This document shows, in pieces, positions 36,437 through 44,665 of a stretch of DNA of 64,000 nt; the stretch's first letter is position 1, and the number at the start of each line of letters is the position of its first letter. The notes beneath the pieces were generated by a model, which saw nothing but the letters and a program-made list of their open reading frames with translations, was not told where the DNA came from and ran no database searches. This DNA is from Legionellaceae bacterium (GTDB lineage Bacteria; Pseudomonadota; Gammaproteobacteria; Legionellales; Legionellaceae), in contig JAFIFT010000018.1 in assembly GCA_020831865.1 (NCBI GenBank), forward strand, positions 88,610-152,609, given 5' to 3'. The position numbers and the translations under genes were made by a program.

Positions 36437-39277
36437 CTAGGTTCCGCTCATACTTGATGTGGCCATGGATGGGTGAGTGGTCTCCTCCGCCGGGTTAATT
36501 TTTGAGCCCAGTGTCTGAAGATAGTCTTTTAGCGCTCGGGATAACAAGCCACAGCTTTGCAATTGACTGCGGATAGCCTCGGCGATACAGCCGCGGTGTG
36601 GTTTATAATTTTCCCAGACTTCCGCGAGTTGCTTTTTTATCAGGTTACGATGCTCTGAGACGATTGGATTTGACTTTGGATCGGATGCGTTTTGAAAGAA
36701 GGTAGGGGAACGTTGCGAGTCCAGCGAGAGTTGGCAGAGGCGGTCGGTAACATGGTTTTTCAGCCAATGTGTTAGCGTTGCCGTCGCTGGCTTGGCGGCA
36801 ACACGCTCAAGATGCGTGCAGAAAGCGCTTTGCTCGCTGGGAGCCAGGCGACTCCAATATTCACGAAAAAGAAGATTAACCCGCAATTCGATCGTTGACA
36901 AAGCGACACCATATTGCTGCTGGCACAGAGTGTGAAAGGCTTCATCCAACAGCGAGGTCGGCGTCTTCTGGTATTGATAGAGTCCTTGTAACAAGACGGG
37001 CAAGCTATACCAGGGATTGCGCTGTTGATCATAGATAGCACCGTCTCGGAAATTATCCAGCCAGTTGCATATTTTATTATGACCATCTGAAATAAACGCA
37101 TACCAGATGCTCAGGCCGAAGGGGTAGGACGGGGCTACGTGCAAACAGCGTTCCAGTTCAAAAAAAGTCCACTGCAAGCTGGAGCAGGGATAGTCCTTGA
37201 GTTTGTGCTCAAAGGTCATATAAAGCGAATACAGTTTTTGGGGTACCGAGTAGACCTTATCCCAGACTGTAATCGTCTTGGCATCGTCCACCCACTGCCC
37301 CAGGGAAAAGGGGGGAACGAGCATGGCCAGGAATAATTGTTTCAGGCGCTTCGCTATTTTTTCTTCACCGGCTGCGGTTTCATCCTGTACCATATGTTTA
37401 CGTGATTGCTCCCGCTTGTATTCCATGTTGTATTTTTTTTCAATGGCGGGATGGAAGTATAAAATGGGATGATAATCGACCAGTAATTGCAGCAGCAGGT
37501 GGGCTTGCTCAAGAATATTGGCCTTTGGTTGGTCTAAACGTTCCAGCCATGTTGAAAAATAGCACACCGACCCACCCCATCTCAGCACCTGATGGTCAAG
37601 ATTAGCACGCTCCTTGTCATCAAGCTGTTTTCGCAAGGCCACAAACCGCAGTCTGGCGGCTTTGCTGGCCGCTTCAAGATCCATAGGTTTTTTGCTATTG
37701 CACAGTAGCGGAATCAGAATGGAACAGGTCAGTTCCTGCAGCGCAAGCAGGGTTGAAAACATGATCGTTATGGGACGGTTCAAAACCTTATAACGCTCAC
37801 TGTGCTCAGCAACGGCCAGTTTTAATCGCAAATGTTCGTTGGGGGTCATTTTTCGAGAACCCTCTTTGGTCTTGATCATAAACTGGTGATGCTGTTGGCG
37901 ATAATGGAGCAAGTCGGGAATATAGAGTAAGAATTGGTTGCGGTCATCAATAATAAAATCGGTCACAGGGATGCGTTGTATTTGGCTCAAGGGGCAAGGT
38001 TGGAACGTCGTGTCCACTTCTATGTCGGGCATTAAAAAACGAAACCAGTTTTCCTCAATCCAGCCCGTTCGGGCTAACGAGCAGGCTAACTCACACCAGG
38101 CATGCAAAACAGGTGCATTGGTATAGTTTACAAAGTCTTTGCGAGTCAAGCGCCAGTGCTCAGAAAACAAGAGCATCATCAGCTCCATGTTTCGTTGGTC
38201 AGGTAGTTCTTCCTCTAATGTTTTCAAATCCCGGAGGAGCTCAGCCTTCACGGCAAGCAGGCCTTTTTTTGCTGTATTTTCAATATTAAAGGCAGGTTGC
38301 AGCGCATCGATATATTGAATCAAGTGTCGGGTATTCAGCGGGGGATAGGCAGAACGCAGCAATGGATGGGCCGATTGCAGGCACTTGTTGTGCTGGTAGA
38401 CATAAGCAGCCAGTGCCCGGGCCGCAAGACTATGGTCTTCCGGGTGGTATATTTTGTTGCATAAGAGATCGACCATGTCATAGTAGCGCCCCTCAAGCAG
38501 CGCTCTTAGCCGATACAGAATCCTGCGTTGCTCCGCATGTTGATCTAGCAGCTTGTCGAGTTCTGTGACAGCGGACTGTAGAGTGGTATTTTGTTCAACC
38601 GCCAATTCCGCAATGTGTAGCAGTGCTGTCAGAATCCTATGAGCCAAAGCAGGTTTGCCAGACTGGTCGCTGCGGTATTGCGCCACTATGCTTTGCCATA
38701 AATCATCATCGCCAGAGCGCTCCGTTGTGCATAAAGCGCTTCTGTCTTTACGGGCAATTTGTCGTAATTCCGCAAGTCGCAAGGCTCGGTATGGTACGGT
38801 GCGCGGGTTCATCTTGCCTTTGATAAGGCTCAGGGAAGGCGGTATCGAGGAGTTGGCACTGAAGGCGCGTATATCCTGCCATAATAATTGTTTCTCATAG
38901 CGAAATAAGAGAATGTGTCGGAGATCAACGATCTGCCGGGCCTGCGTGAAACTCAGGGCATCCTGCGTATTGGTAATTTGCGGGATGAGGGTTTCAAGCA
39001 GGCTTCGCCCTTGGTCGGCCGCGATTTCGCGAGCCAGAGAAGTCCACAGACCATTTTTCGCAGGATGTGCCAGGCTGTAGTCATAATCGCTGTTTTCTAT
39101 GGCAATGAAGCGTTGGGCAAAAATATCCCGCAGAAATAGAAAATCATTGCTGGAGAGAGCCTCCTGTGCGTCGCGTTTTTGAAAATGAGCCTGCATTTCA
39201 GTAACGAGAGTCACTTCAAAGTCTAATATAGTACTCTGAATGCGGTCTAAAAAATCCTGGATCGCTTTAACGTTCAT
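36437..39277 (-). CDS. Large helical protein of unknown function, Dot/Icm effector candidate
   Basis: 946 residues, no signal peptide and no membrane segments, apparently all helical, rich in Leu, Gln and His. No catalytic motif or known domain was recognised. A GGAG lies 11 bases before the ATG at 39275-39277. The last 19 residues contain a Glu pair followed by small polar residues (PAEETTHPSMATSSMSGT), the style of a Dot/Icm E-block secretion signal. It is transcribed alone, convergent to secF and divergent from ffs. In size, composition and isolation it resembles Legionella effectors, but that is inference from general features only. No relative inside the window was found by eye. Confidence 0.6.
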   Translation of the reverse strand: MNVKAIQDFLDRIQSTILDFEVTLVTEMQAHFQKRDAQEALSSNDFLFLRDIFAQRFIAIENSDYDYSLAHPAKNGLWTSLAREIAADQGRSLLETLIPQITNTQDALSFTQARQIVDLRHILLFRYEKQLLWQDIRAFSANSSIPPSLSLIKGKMNPRTVPYRALRLAELRQIARKDRSALCTTERSGDDDLWQSIVAQYRSDQSGKPALAHRILTALLHIAELAVEQNTTLQSAVTELDKLLDQHAEQRRILYRLRALLEGRYYDMVDLLCNKIYHPEDHSLAARALAAYVYQHNKCLQSAHPLLRSAYPPLNTRHLIQYIDALQPAFNIENTAKKGLLAVKAELLRDLKTLEEELPDQRNMELMMLLFSEHWRLTRKDFVNYTNAPVLHAWCELACSLARTGWIEENWFRFLMPDIEVDTTFQPCPLSQIQRIPVTDFIIDDRNQFLLYIPDLLHYRQQHHQFMIKTKEGSRKMTPNEHLRLKLAVAEHSERYKVLNRPITIMFSTLLALQELTCSILIPLLCNSKKPMDLEAASKAARLRFVALRKQLDDKERANLDHQVLRWGGSVCYFSTWLERLDQPKANILEQAHLLLQLLVDYHPILYFHPAIEKKYNMEYKREQSRKHMVQDETAAGEEKIAKRLKQLFLAMLVPPFSLGQWVDDAKTITVWDKVYSVPQKLYSLYMTFEHKLKDYPCSSLQWTFFELERCLHVAPSYPFGLSIWYAFISDGHNKICNWLDNFRDGAIYDQQRNPWYSLPVLLQGLYQYQKTPTSLLDEAFHTLCQQQYGVALSTIELRVNLLFREYWSRLAPSEQSAFCTHLERVAAKPATATLTHWLKNHVTDRLCQLSLDSQRSPTFFQNASDPKSNPIVSEHRNLIKKQLAEVWENYKPHRGCIAEAIRSQLQSCGLLSRALKDYLQTLGSKINPAEETTHPSMATSSMSGT

Positions 39278-39400
39278 ACGTCGTTTCTCTCCTGCTCTTG
39301 CGGCATGTTATCCCTCACGGTTGGGCTTGTGGCCATTCTAACGTATTTGCTCTAAAAAAGTCCACGAGCAAACGCATTGAAAATTAATCGCGTATAAACA

Positions 39401-39429
39401 TCGACAGCCTGCCGCTTTTTTGCTAGTAT
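39401..39429 (+). promoter_or_regulatory. ffs: Promoter of ffs
   Basis: TCGACA (39401-39406, 5 of 6), 17 bases, then TAGTAT (39424-39429) preceded by TGC, an extended -10. The start of transcription should fall near 39436, just at the 5' side of the SRP RNA. Confidence 0.65.
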
Positions 39430-39436
39430 CAACCGT

Positions 39437-39558
39437 TCGACGATGGTGGCTTTTCAGGTTCCCCCACGGCGATAGATTGTGAACCCCGTCAGGCCCGGAA
39501 GGGAGCAGCGGTAGCAATTGATTCGAGCGTCGGGGTGCAGCTTGTCAAGCTACCGCCA
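39437..39558 (+). ncRNA. ffs: Signal recognition particle RNA (4.5S RNA)
   Basis: The apical SRP domain is unmistakable: CCCGTCAGGCCCGGAAGGGA followed by GCAGCGGTAG, with the GGAA tetraloop and the symmetric and asymmetric internal loops to which Ffh binds. The ends pair: GGTGGC at 39445-39450 with GCTACC at 39549-39554, giving the long hairpin of the short (4.5S) bacterial form. Exact ends are estimated to a few bases. ffs before dnaX is a common gammaproteobacterial order; here the RNA ends about 17 bases before the dnaX ATG. Confidence 0.95.
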
Positions 39559-39574
39559 ATTCTGTGAACAGAGC

Positions 39575-41329
39575 ATGACCTATCTGGCATTAGCACGAAA
39601 ATGGCGTCCGCGGACTTTCGCTGAGTTGGTCGGACAGGAACATGTCAGCCAGGCGATTATTAATTCGCTGGATCAGCAACGCCTTCATCACGCCTATTTA
39701 TTTACTGGAACCCGCGGTGTCGGTAAGACCAGTATTGCCCGTTTGTTTGCCAAATCGCTCAACTGTGAAAAAGGCGTCAGTGCACAGCCCTGCCTGCAAT
39801 GCGTCCATTGCCAATCCATAGAGCAGGGAGGTTTTGTTGATTTGCTGGAGGTGGATGCGGCCTCTCGAACAGGGGTCGAAGATACCCGCCAACTTCTGGA
39901 CAACGCACAATATTTGCCTGCCAGTGGCCGTTATAAAGTGTTTTTGATTGATGAAGTACACATGCTTTCGACAAGCAGTTTTAATGCACTGCTGAAAACA
40001 CTGGAAGAACCACCGGCACATGTCAAATTTATTCTGGCAACCACTGACCCGCAAAAAGTTCCACTGACGGTACTCTCGCGCTGTTTGCAATTTCATCTGC
40101 GGGCTATTCATCCACAAAAGATTCAGCAGCATCTGGTCGCTATACTACAGGCGGAACACTGTGAGTGTAGCCCGGAACCCCTGCTCTTGCTGGCGGAAGC
40201 AGCCAATGGCAGTCTACGTGACGCTCTGAGTCTGCTGGATCAGGCTCTGGCGCTTGCCGGCGGCAAGACGCTGACTTTAGCCTGCGTACAGTCCATGTTG
40301 GGCTATACCCGGCAAAACTATGCGCTGCGGATCCTGCAGGCGCTGGCACGTCAGGATGCAACGGATATCCTGACCCAATGTCGGGCCATCCAGGAAGAGG
40401 GCGGACACTTTCATTATGTACTACAGCAAATTCAGCGTTATTTTCACGAGATGATGCTGATACAACAAATAGGTACTGAGCATCCGCTCCTGACGTTCGA
40501 TCCCAATCTCCCCAGCCTGACGCAGTGTTTTAGTGCTCAGGATGTACAGTTGCTGTATCAGATTGCGCTCAAGGCAGGCAGCGATATTGCGCTGGCCCCC
40601 ACAGCACTGATTGGTTTTGAAGTGGCAATGTTAAGGATGCTGGCTTTTTGGCCGTTAACCGCACAAGGCTCCGCCGGGACGAAGATACTAACAGAAGCGC
40701 CAACGCCAACAGCGGCACCGACTTCCTCTGGCATGGCCTCTTCGGCCATGCCAGATACTGGCCAGTCTTGCCCGGAACATCCGCCGGAAGCCTTGCCGGT
40801 TGTCAGCCCAACGAAGGAGCCTATAGCCGCCTCCCTGCCAGCCGTGGAGGCGCGCGAGTCAGGCGAGTCAAAGGCCGCGCCTGCGGTGGTTGAAAAAGCC
40901 GAAGTGGCTCCGATAGAGGCGCCAGACCTGATGTTTGCATCTCCTGACGACTGGGCTCGCTTGATTCCTCGACTGGCCTTAAGTGGTTTTGCCCTGAACG
41001 CCGCGCAAAATGCCGTGTGGCAGGAGACCAATGGCAGTGAGATAGTTCTTGCGGTGCAGCCAGGCCACCTGTCCTTATTTACGGCAGCGGTGAAAGAGCG
41101 TGTATGCCATGCCCTGAGCCAACATTTCCAGAAAAAGATCAAACTCAAACTCGTGTCTGAAGCGCTGACTGCCACCACGCCCGCGATACAAAAGCAGCAA
41201 CGTCAGGAACAGGGGTTGCAGGCTGCCAGTAGCCATTTACAGCAAGATGCCGTTTTTAATGCGTTAAAGGAAAATTTTTCAGCAAGCGTGATTAAAAATT
41301 CTATAGAATCATTGCAAGATGAACTATAA
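39575..41329 (+). CDS. dnaX: DnaX, DNA polymerase III tau/gamma subunit
   Basis: 584 residues from the ATG at 39575 (MTYLALARKWRPRTF is the family start); the frame is open to 39518, but that part is SRP RNA. It is the clamp-loader ATPase of the replisome: Walker A GTRGVGKTS, a four-Cys zinc module (CEK...CLQCVHC), Walker B/DEVH in FLIDEVHMLS, sensor 1 in LATTDPQKVP. A Pro/Ala/Ser-rich linker at about residues 375-455 leads to the tau-specific C-terminus that binds polymerase and helicase. No A-AAA-AAG slippery heptamer was seen near the linker, so a short gamma form by frameshifting is not evident. The ribosome site is weak. Confidence 0.96.
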   Translation: MTYLALARKWRPRTFAELVGQEHVSQAIINSLDQQRLHHAYLFTGTRGVGKTSIARLFAKSLNCEKGVSAQPCLQCVHCQSIEQGGFVDLLEVDAASRTGVEDTRQLLDNAQYLPASGRYKVFLIDEVHMLSTSSFNALLKTLEEPPAHVKFILATTDPQKVPLTVLSRCLQFHLRAIHPQKIQQHLVAILQAEHCECSPEPLLLLAEAANGSLRDALSLLDQALALAGGKTLTLACVQSMLGYTRQNYALRILQALARQDATDILTQCRAIQEEGGHFHYVLQQIQRYFHEMMLIQQIGTEHPLLTFDPNLPSLTQCFSAQDVQLLYQIALKAGSDIALAPTALIGFEVAMLRMLAFWPLTAQGSAGTKILTEAPTPTAAPTSSGMASSAMPDTGQSCPEHPPEALPVVSPTKEPIAASLPAVEARESGESKAAPAVVEKAEVAPIEAPDLMFASPDDWARLIPRLALSGFALNAAQNAVWQETNGSEIVLAVQPGHLSLFTAAVKERVCHALSQHFQKKIKLKLVSEALTATTPAIQKQQRQEQGLQAASSHLQQDAVFNALKENFSASVIKNSIESLQDEL

Positions 41330-41431
41330 TATAGCCATTGAACTTGAGGTGAGGGTTGGGTGTGCGATAGCAGCCACTCCGGCACCTTGGGTACGATGAG
41401 TGTGCCGTCTGACTAACAACGAGAGGTTGCC

Positions 41432-41764
41432 ATGGATAACTTGAATAATTTAATGAAAGAAGCGCAAAAAATGCAAAAACGCATGCAGGATGCGCAGGAA
41501 CAATTGACCCAACTGGAAGTGCTGGGAGAGGCCGGGGGCGGCATGGTGAAAATTACCATGAATGGCCGTCATAATGCGCTCAAAGCCCAAATTAAAGCCT
41601 CTCTTATTGATGAAGATGTGGAAATGCTGGAAGATTTGGTGGTTGCGGCCATTAATGATGCCGTGCGTCGTATTGAGAGTGAATCACAGCAGAAAATTAA
41701 GGAATTAACCTCCGGCTTGAATATCCCAACTGATTTCATGAATCAGGGTGGCAGCAAGGAATAA
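41432..41764 (+). CDS. ybaB: YbaB/EbfC nucleoid-associated protein
   Basis: 110 residues, normal length. A small dimeric DNA-binding protein usually encoded between dnaX and recR. The N-terminal coiled coil ([14 protein letters not shown]) and the core [14 protein letters not shown] are the family signature. A GAGAGG ribosome site is present. It lies 102 bases after dnaX and 7 bases before recR. Confidence 0.97.
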   Translation: MDNLNNLMKEAQKMQKRMQDAQEQLTQLEVLGEAGGGMVKITMNGRHNALKAQIKASLIDEDVEMLEDLVVAAINDAVRRIESESQQKIKELTSGLNIPTDFMNQGGSKE

Positions 41765-41771
41765 TACGTCG

Positions 41772-42365
41772 ATGGATGCGATGACCCGACTGGCTACCGC
41801 CCTGCGTTGTCTTCCCGGGGTGGGGCCTAAATCTGCCCAGCGTATGGTGTATCATTTGTTGCAACAGCAGCGCAGCCGCGGTTTACATTTGGCAGACTGT
41901 CTGCGTCAGGCTATGGAGTGTGTTTCCCCCTGTCAGCTCTGCAATAATTTTACAGAAGGTGCGTATTGCTCTATCTGTAGTGATACGCGCCGTGACGTTC
42001 GCCTGCTTTGTGTCGTGGAGTCAGCTGCGGATATTCTTGCGATAGAACAAAGCCAGGCCTTTCATGGTCGCTATTTTGTTTTGAACGGCAAAATATCACC
42101 GCTGGATGGTTTGGGGCCTGAGGAGATTGCGTTGCCGAAACTGGCTCAGTACGCGCAAGAGACGGGAGTCACGGAAGTCATCGTCGCCTTGAGCGCTTCG
42201 GTGGAAGCGCAGGCTACCTTGCATTTTATTGAGCAATTCCTGGCCCCTGTCGGTGTTAAAATTACACAGTTGGCTCATGGTATTCCTTCGGGAGGCGAGC
42301 TGGAGTATCTCGATGGCCATACGATTAGCAGTGCTTTGAAGAACAGGGCCCTATTACATGCGTGA
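41772..42365 (+). CDS. recR: RecR, recombination mediator
   Basis: 197 residues from the ATG at 41772, chosen by comparison with family N-termini; a start at 41748 would overlap ybaB. RecR forms ring tetramers that with RecF/RecO load RecA at gaps. It has the helix-hairpin-helix LRCLPGVGPKSAQRM, the zinc finger (CQLCNNF...CSIC), the Toprim motif VVESAADILAIE and the Walker B-like HGIPSGGELEYLD. It overlaps the next gene by eight bases. Confidence 0.97.
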   Translation: MDAMTRLATALRCLPGVGPKSAQRMVYHLLQQQRSRGLHLADCLRQAMECVSPCQLCNNFTEGAYCSICSDTRRDVRLLCVVESAADILAIEQSQAFHGRYFVLNGKISPLDGLGPEEIALPKLAQYAQETGVTEVIVALSASVEAQATLHFIEQFLAPVGVKITQLAHGIPSGGELEYLDGHTISSALKNRALLHA

Positions 42366-43188
42366 TGCGTATTTTTATCGCCGACTCTGTGTGTTGCTGT
42401 TATTGTTGTTCTGCCCTTTACTGACTCAGGCTTCCTTTAATAAAAGTCTCTGGGTTATTTGGCAGGTGAACAATCCCCTGTCAACAGAAACCATTGACCA
42501 CCAACTCTGGGCTCAGTTTTTACAAAAAAATCTGGTACAAAGCCCGGATGGAATTCATCGCATTGATTATGCCCGTTTGCAAGAGGCGGATAAAGCTGCC
42601 CTGGAGTCCTATCTGCAGTATCTCTCAACCATAGATATTGATCGTTATAACCGCCGTGAACAATTAGCGTTCTGGCTTAATATGTATAATGCACTGATGC
42701 TCAATACGATCGCAGAGTATTATCCAGTCAAAAGCAGCAAAATGATCAATATTTCGCCCGGTTTATTTAGTGTCGGCCCGTGGGGGGCGAATTTGATTCG
42801 GGTGAAAGGCCATCATCTGACTCTGGACGAAATTCATAATAAAATTATTCGCCCGATTTGGAATGATCCGCGTACCCATTATGCCCTGAACAACGGCGCT
42901 ATTGGTGCCCCCAATTTGCAGCCACAGCCCTACAGGGGTGATGATATTGAAGTACAGCTCAACCAGGCAGCACTGAGCTATGTGAATGCCTTGCGGGCTG
43001 TGCAGGTGATCGAAGGCAGCCTTGTGGTTTCTAAAGTTTACAAATGGTACATGGATGATTTTGGTGGTAATGAACAGACTATTATTGGGCATATTCACAA
43101 CTTTGCCCAAGAACCACTCCGCAGCCAGCTCAAGCATATTAACAATATTAGCACCTATGTCTATAACTGGCATCTCAACGGACTGTGA
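42358..43188 (+). CDS. Exported DUF547-family protein lacking the conserved cysteines
   Basis: 276 residues with a signal peptide (hydrophobic core about 11-21, cleavage near TQA-SFN). The DUF547 core is clear: REQLAFWLNMYNALML, then WNDPRTHYALNNGAIGAPNL and a long helical end. In most DUF547 proteins the last motif reads HxALNCASIGCPxL; here both Cys are replaced (Asn and Ala), so if the family is a cysteine-dependent enzyme this member has lost it. The function of the family is unknown. It overlaps the end of recR and is probably co-transcribed with it. Confidence 0.85.
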   Translation: MRDAYFYRRLCVLLLLLFCPLLTQASFNKSLWVIWQVNNPLSTETIDHQLWAQFLQKNLVQSPDGIHRIDYARLQEADKAALESYLQYLSTIDIDRYNRREQLAFWLNMYNALMLNTIAEYYPVKSSKMINISPGLFSVGPWGANLIRVKGHHLTLDEIHNKIIRPIWNDPRTHYALNNGAIGAPNLQPQPYRGDDIEVQLNQAALSYVNALRAVQVIEGSLVVSKVYKWYMDDFGGNEQTIIGHIHNFAQEPLRSQLKHINNISTYVYNWHLNGL

Positions 43189-43291
43189 GGAAAGGGCATC
43201 ATAATGATGGCCATCAAAACGCCTACGGAAAAGACGGTTGGGCACGGAGTAAGGCAGAGTAAAATCACGGTTTGCTAAGCATTAAAACATT

Positions 43292-43383
43292 ATGACGCCA
43301 TCCTGAATGAAGAGAAGGATTATAAGTCTCAAATCTAGTATGTCAGCATATCAAAAAGATCCTTCACGTCGCGCAGGATGACA
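43292..43383. repeat. REP-type palindromic repeat (CATCCTG...CAGGATG)
   Basis: The left arm at 43299-43320 contains CATCCTG and AAGGAT; the right arm at 43358-43383 contains ATCCTT and CAGGATG in mirror order, so the 92 bases can fold into a long hairpin with two paired blocks. The arms have the look of the widespread GTCATCCTGA-type dispersed palindromes. No second copy was noticed in this window. Confidence 0.6.
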
Positions 43384-43415
43384 GTGCGTTTTTTCCTGTG
43401 GGGTAGGGTGTTTCG

Positions 43416-43445
43416 TTAAGCAATGTATATAGATTATCCTATAAT
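43416..43445 (+). promoter_or_regulatory. Promoter candidate for the 351-residue gene
   Basis: A perfect TATAAT at 43440-43445 with only a weak -35 (TTAAGC at 43416-43421, spacer 18), 51 bases before the ATG. The weak -35 would suit an activated promoter. Confidence 0.45.
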
Positions 43446-43496
43446 CAGGATATGGCTCCTATCATGCGTGCTTGGCTCAATGGAGGGTATACAAAC

Positions 43497-44552
43497 ATGG
43501 CAAAGAAAATGCTGCTGGTCATTCCAAACCGGGAAACACTGGGAAAAACAAGGATGTTGGTCGCTTCGGCCTGTGAGAAAGCGAAAGCCAGCCATATGGA
43601 GTTACATATTTGCGATCCCGTTGATGGGGAGTGGTTGCGCTATGATGAGGTGTCGAAGGCACTGGATCCCCTATTGGCACCGGAAGAGAACCAGGAATAT
43701 GATTACATTGAGTTTTGCGGAATTCCAGAAGAGATGGAAGGTGACTATCTTATAAGCGTAAGTGGTCTAACAGGCGAGTCTTTAGATTCTGTTGTGACCT
43801 ATTTTAATACCATAGTGAGGCGACAATTATCTGAAACGGGTGTCGTAAGGGTGCAGTGCTGCCAGTCTGGTTTGGCGCTTCCGGGTGACTCCCGTCCTTT
43901 TTATCAATTATTAACCGATGGTCTTGATCAATCGAGAGTATCTGCCTCTGTGGATTGGAGTATTATCATTGATGGGGGCATGGCGATTGATTTTTCAGGT
44001 TATGCGTTTACGGACGACTTTTGTGAGTTTATCAGAAAGTTTGCAACACGGTTTCAGGAACGCTCTTCATCACTTGATGATTTGCTGTTATTGCCAGGCA
44101 CCATAGAGAAATTTATTGAACATTATGCCATGACCAGCAGTTACGCGACCTTTACTAGCGCATTAGCAGCAGAAGCCGACGTTATACATGCTCAGATTGA
44201 ATCTTTTTTGTCGGGGGGGGAGCTGTCACAACACGCTCCGCCTGGCGGCAGCCTTTCTGAGCATTCATCTGATTTTGCAGATCATTCTGCTGATAACTCT
44301 GAAAATACGGAGTATAACTGGGAGGTTTGGGATAATGAGGAGGTTAGCGCCGATAGTGAAGAATACCAGGAATTGCCCCCGATGAGATTATTTAATCAAC
44401 AACTGCTGTGTCAGCAAGCGCCAAATGTTCGTGCAGAGAACCATACAACAGAGGCGAACCTAACGGACAGCATGAGACAAGCCATGCAAGAGCTCAGGAT
44501 ATCCAAAGAGGAGGATAAAGCGCCTTCTTATCGAGGTTTTAACTCAGACTAA
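43497..44552 (+). CDS. Acidic protein of unknown function, Dot/Icm effector candidate
   Basis: 351 residues from the ATG at 43497 with GGAGG 10 bases before it. No signal peptide or membrane segment. The first 220 residues look globular; from about residue 245 on the chain is very acidic and Ser/Asn-rich, probably disordered. The C-terminus (RISKEEDKAPSYRGFNSD) has a Glu-Glu-Asp block near the end, as in Dot/Icm E-block signals. No domain was recognised. It has its own promoter and lies in a run of unknown genes, so effector is a reasonable guess, not a finding. Confidence 0.55.
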   Translation: MAKKMLLVIPNRETLGKTRMLVASACEKAKASHMELHICDPVDGEWLRYDEVSKALDPLLAPEENQEYDYIEFCGIPEEMEGDYLISVSGLTGESLDSVVTYFNTIVRRQLSETGVVRVQCCQSGLALPGDSRPFYQLLTDGLDQSRVSASVDWSIIIDGGMAIDFSGYAFTDDFCEFIRKFATRFQERSSSLDDLLLLPGTIEKFIEHYAMTSSYATFTSALAAEADVIHAQIESFLSGGELSQHAPPGGSLSEHSSDFADHSADNSENTEYNWEVWDNEEVSADSEEYQELPPMRLFNQQLLCQQAPNVRAENHTTEANLTDSMRQAMQELRISKEEDKAPSYRGFNSD

Positions 44553-44608
44553 TGCTCTCGAAGAAAAATATAATTTTGGTTTCGGCTTAGAATTCCTGAT
44601 GCTTTTCT

Positions 44609-44637
44609 TTGCATTAAGTTTATTATTTGTTTATAAT
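44609..44637 (+). promoter_or_regulatory. Promoter candidate for the AT-rich 392-residue gene
   Basis: TTGCAT (44609-44614), 17 bases, then a perfect TATAAT at 44632-44637, 28 bases before the chosen ATG. Confidence 0.55.
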
Positions 44638-44665
44638 TGGTTCGCCGTTTCTTATGAGAGTTTTT

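Larger units (their letters stand above)
43189..43496. other. 308-base intergenic stretch before the 351-residue gene
   Basis: The stretch contains a REP-like hairpin at 43292-43383 and a promoter candidate ending at 43445, both listed separately. No gene was found in it. Confidence 0.6.

Noticed and set aside
40680..40920. Programmed -1 frameshift in dnaX giving a short gamma subunit
   Set aside because: Only five-A runs (GAAAAAG) are present near the linker; the A-AAA-AAG heptamer and a following hairpin were not seen.
43399..43445. PmrA or CpxR box in front of the 351-residue gene
   Set aside because: Only one TTAA core is present and no second core at 11 bases; the GTAAA-N5-GTAAA form is also missing.
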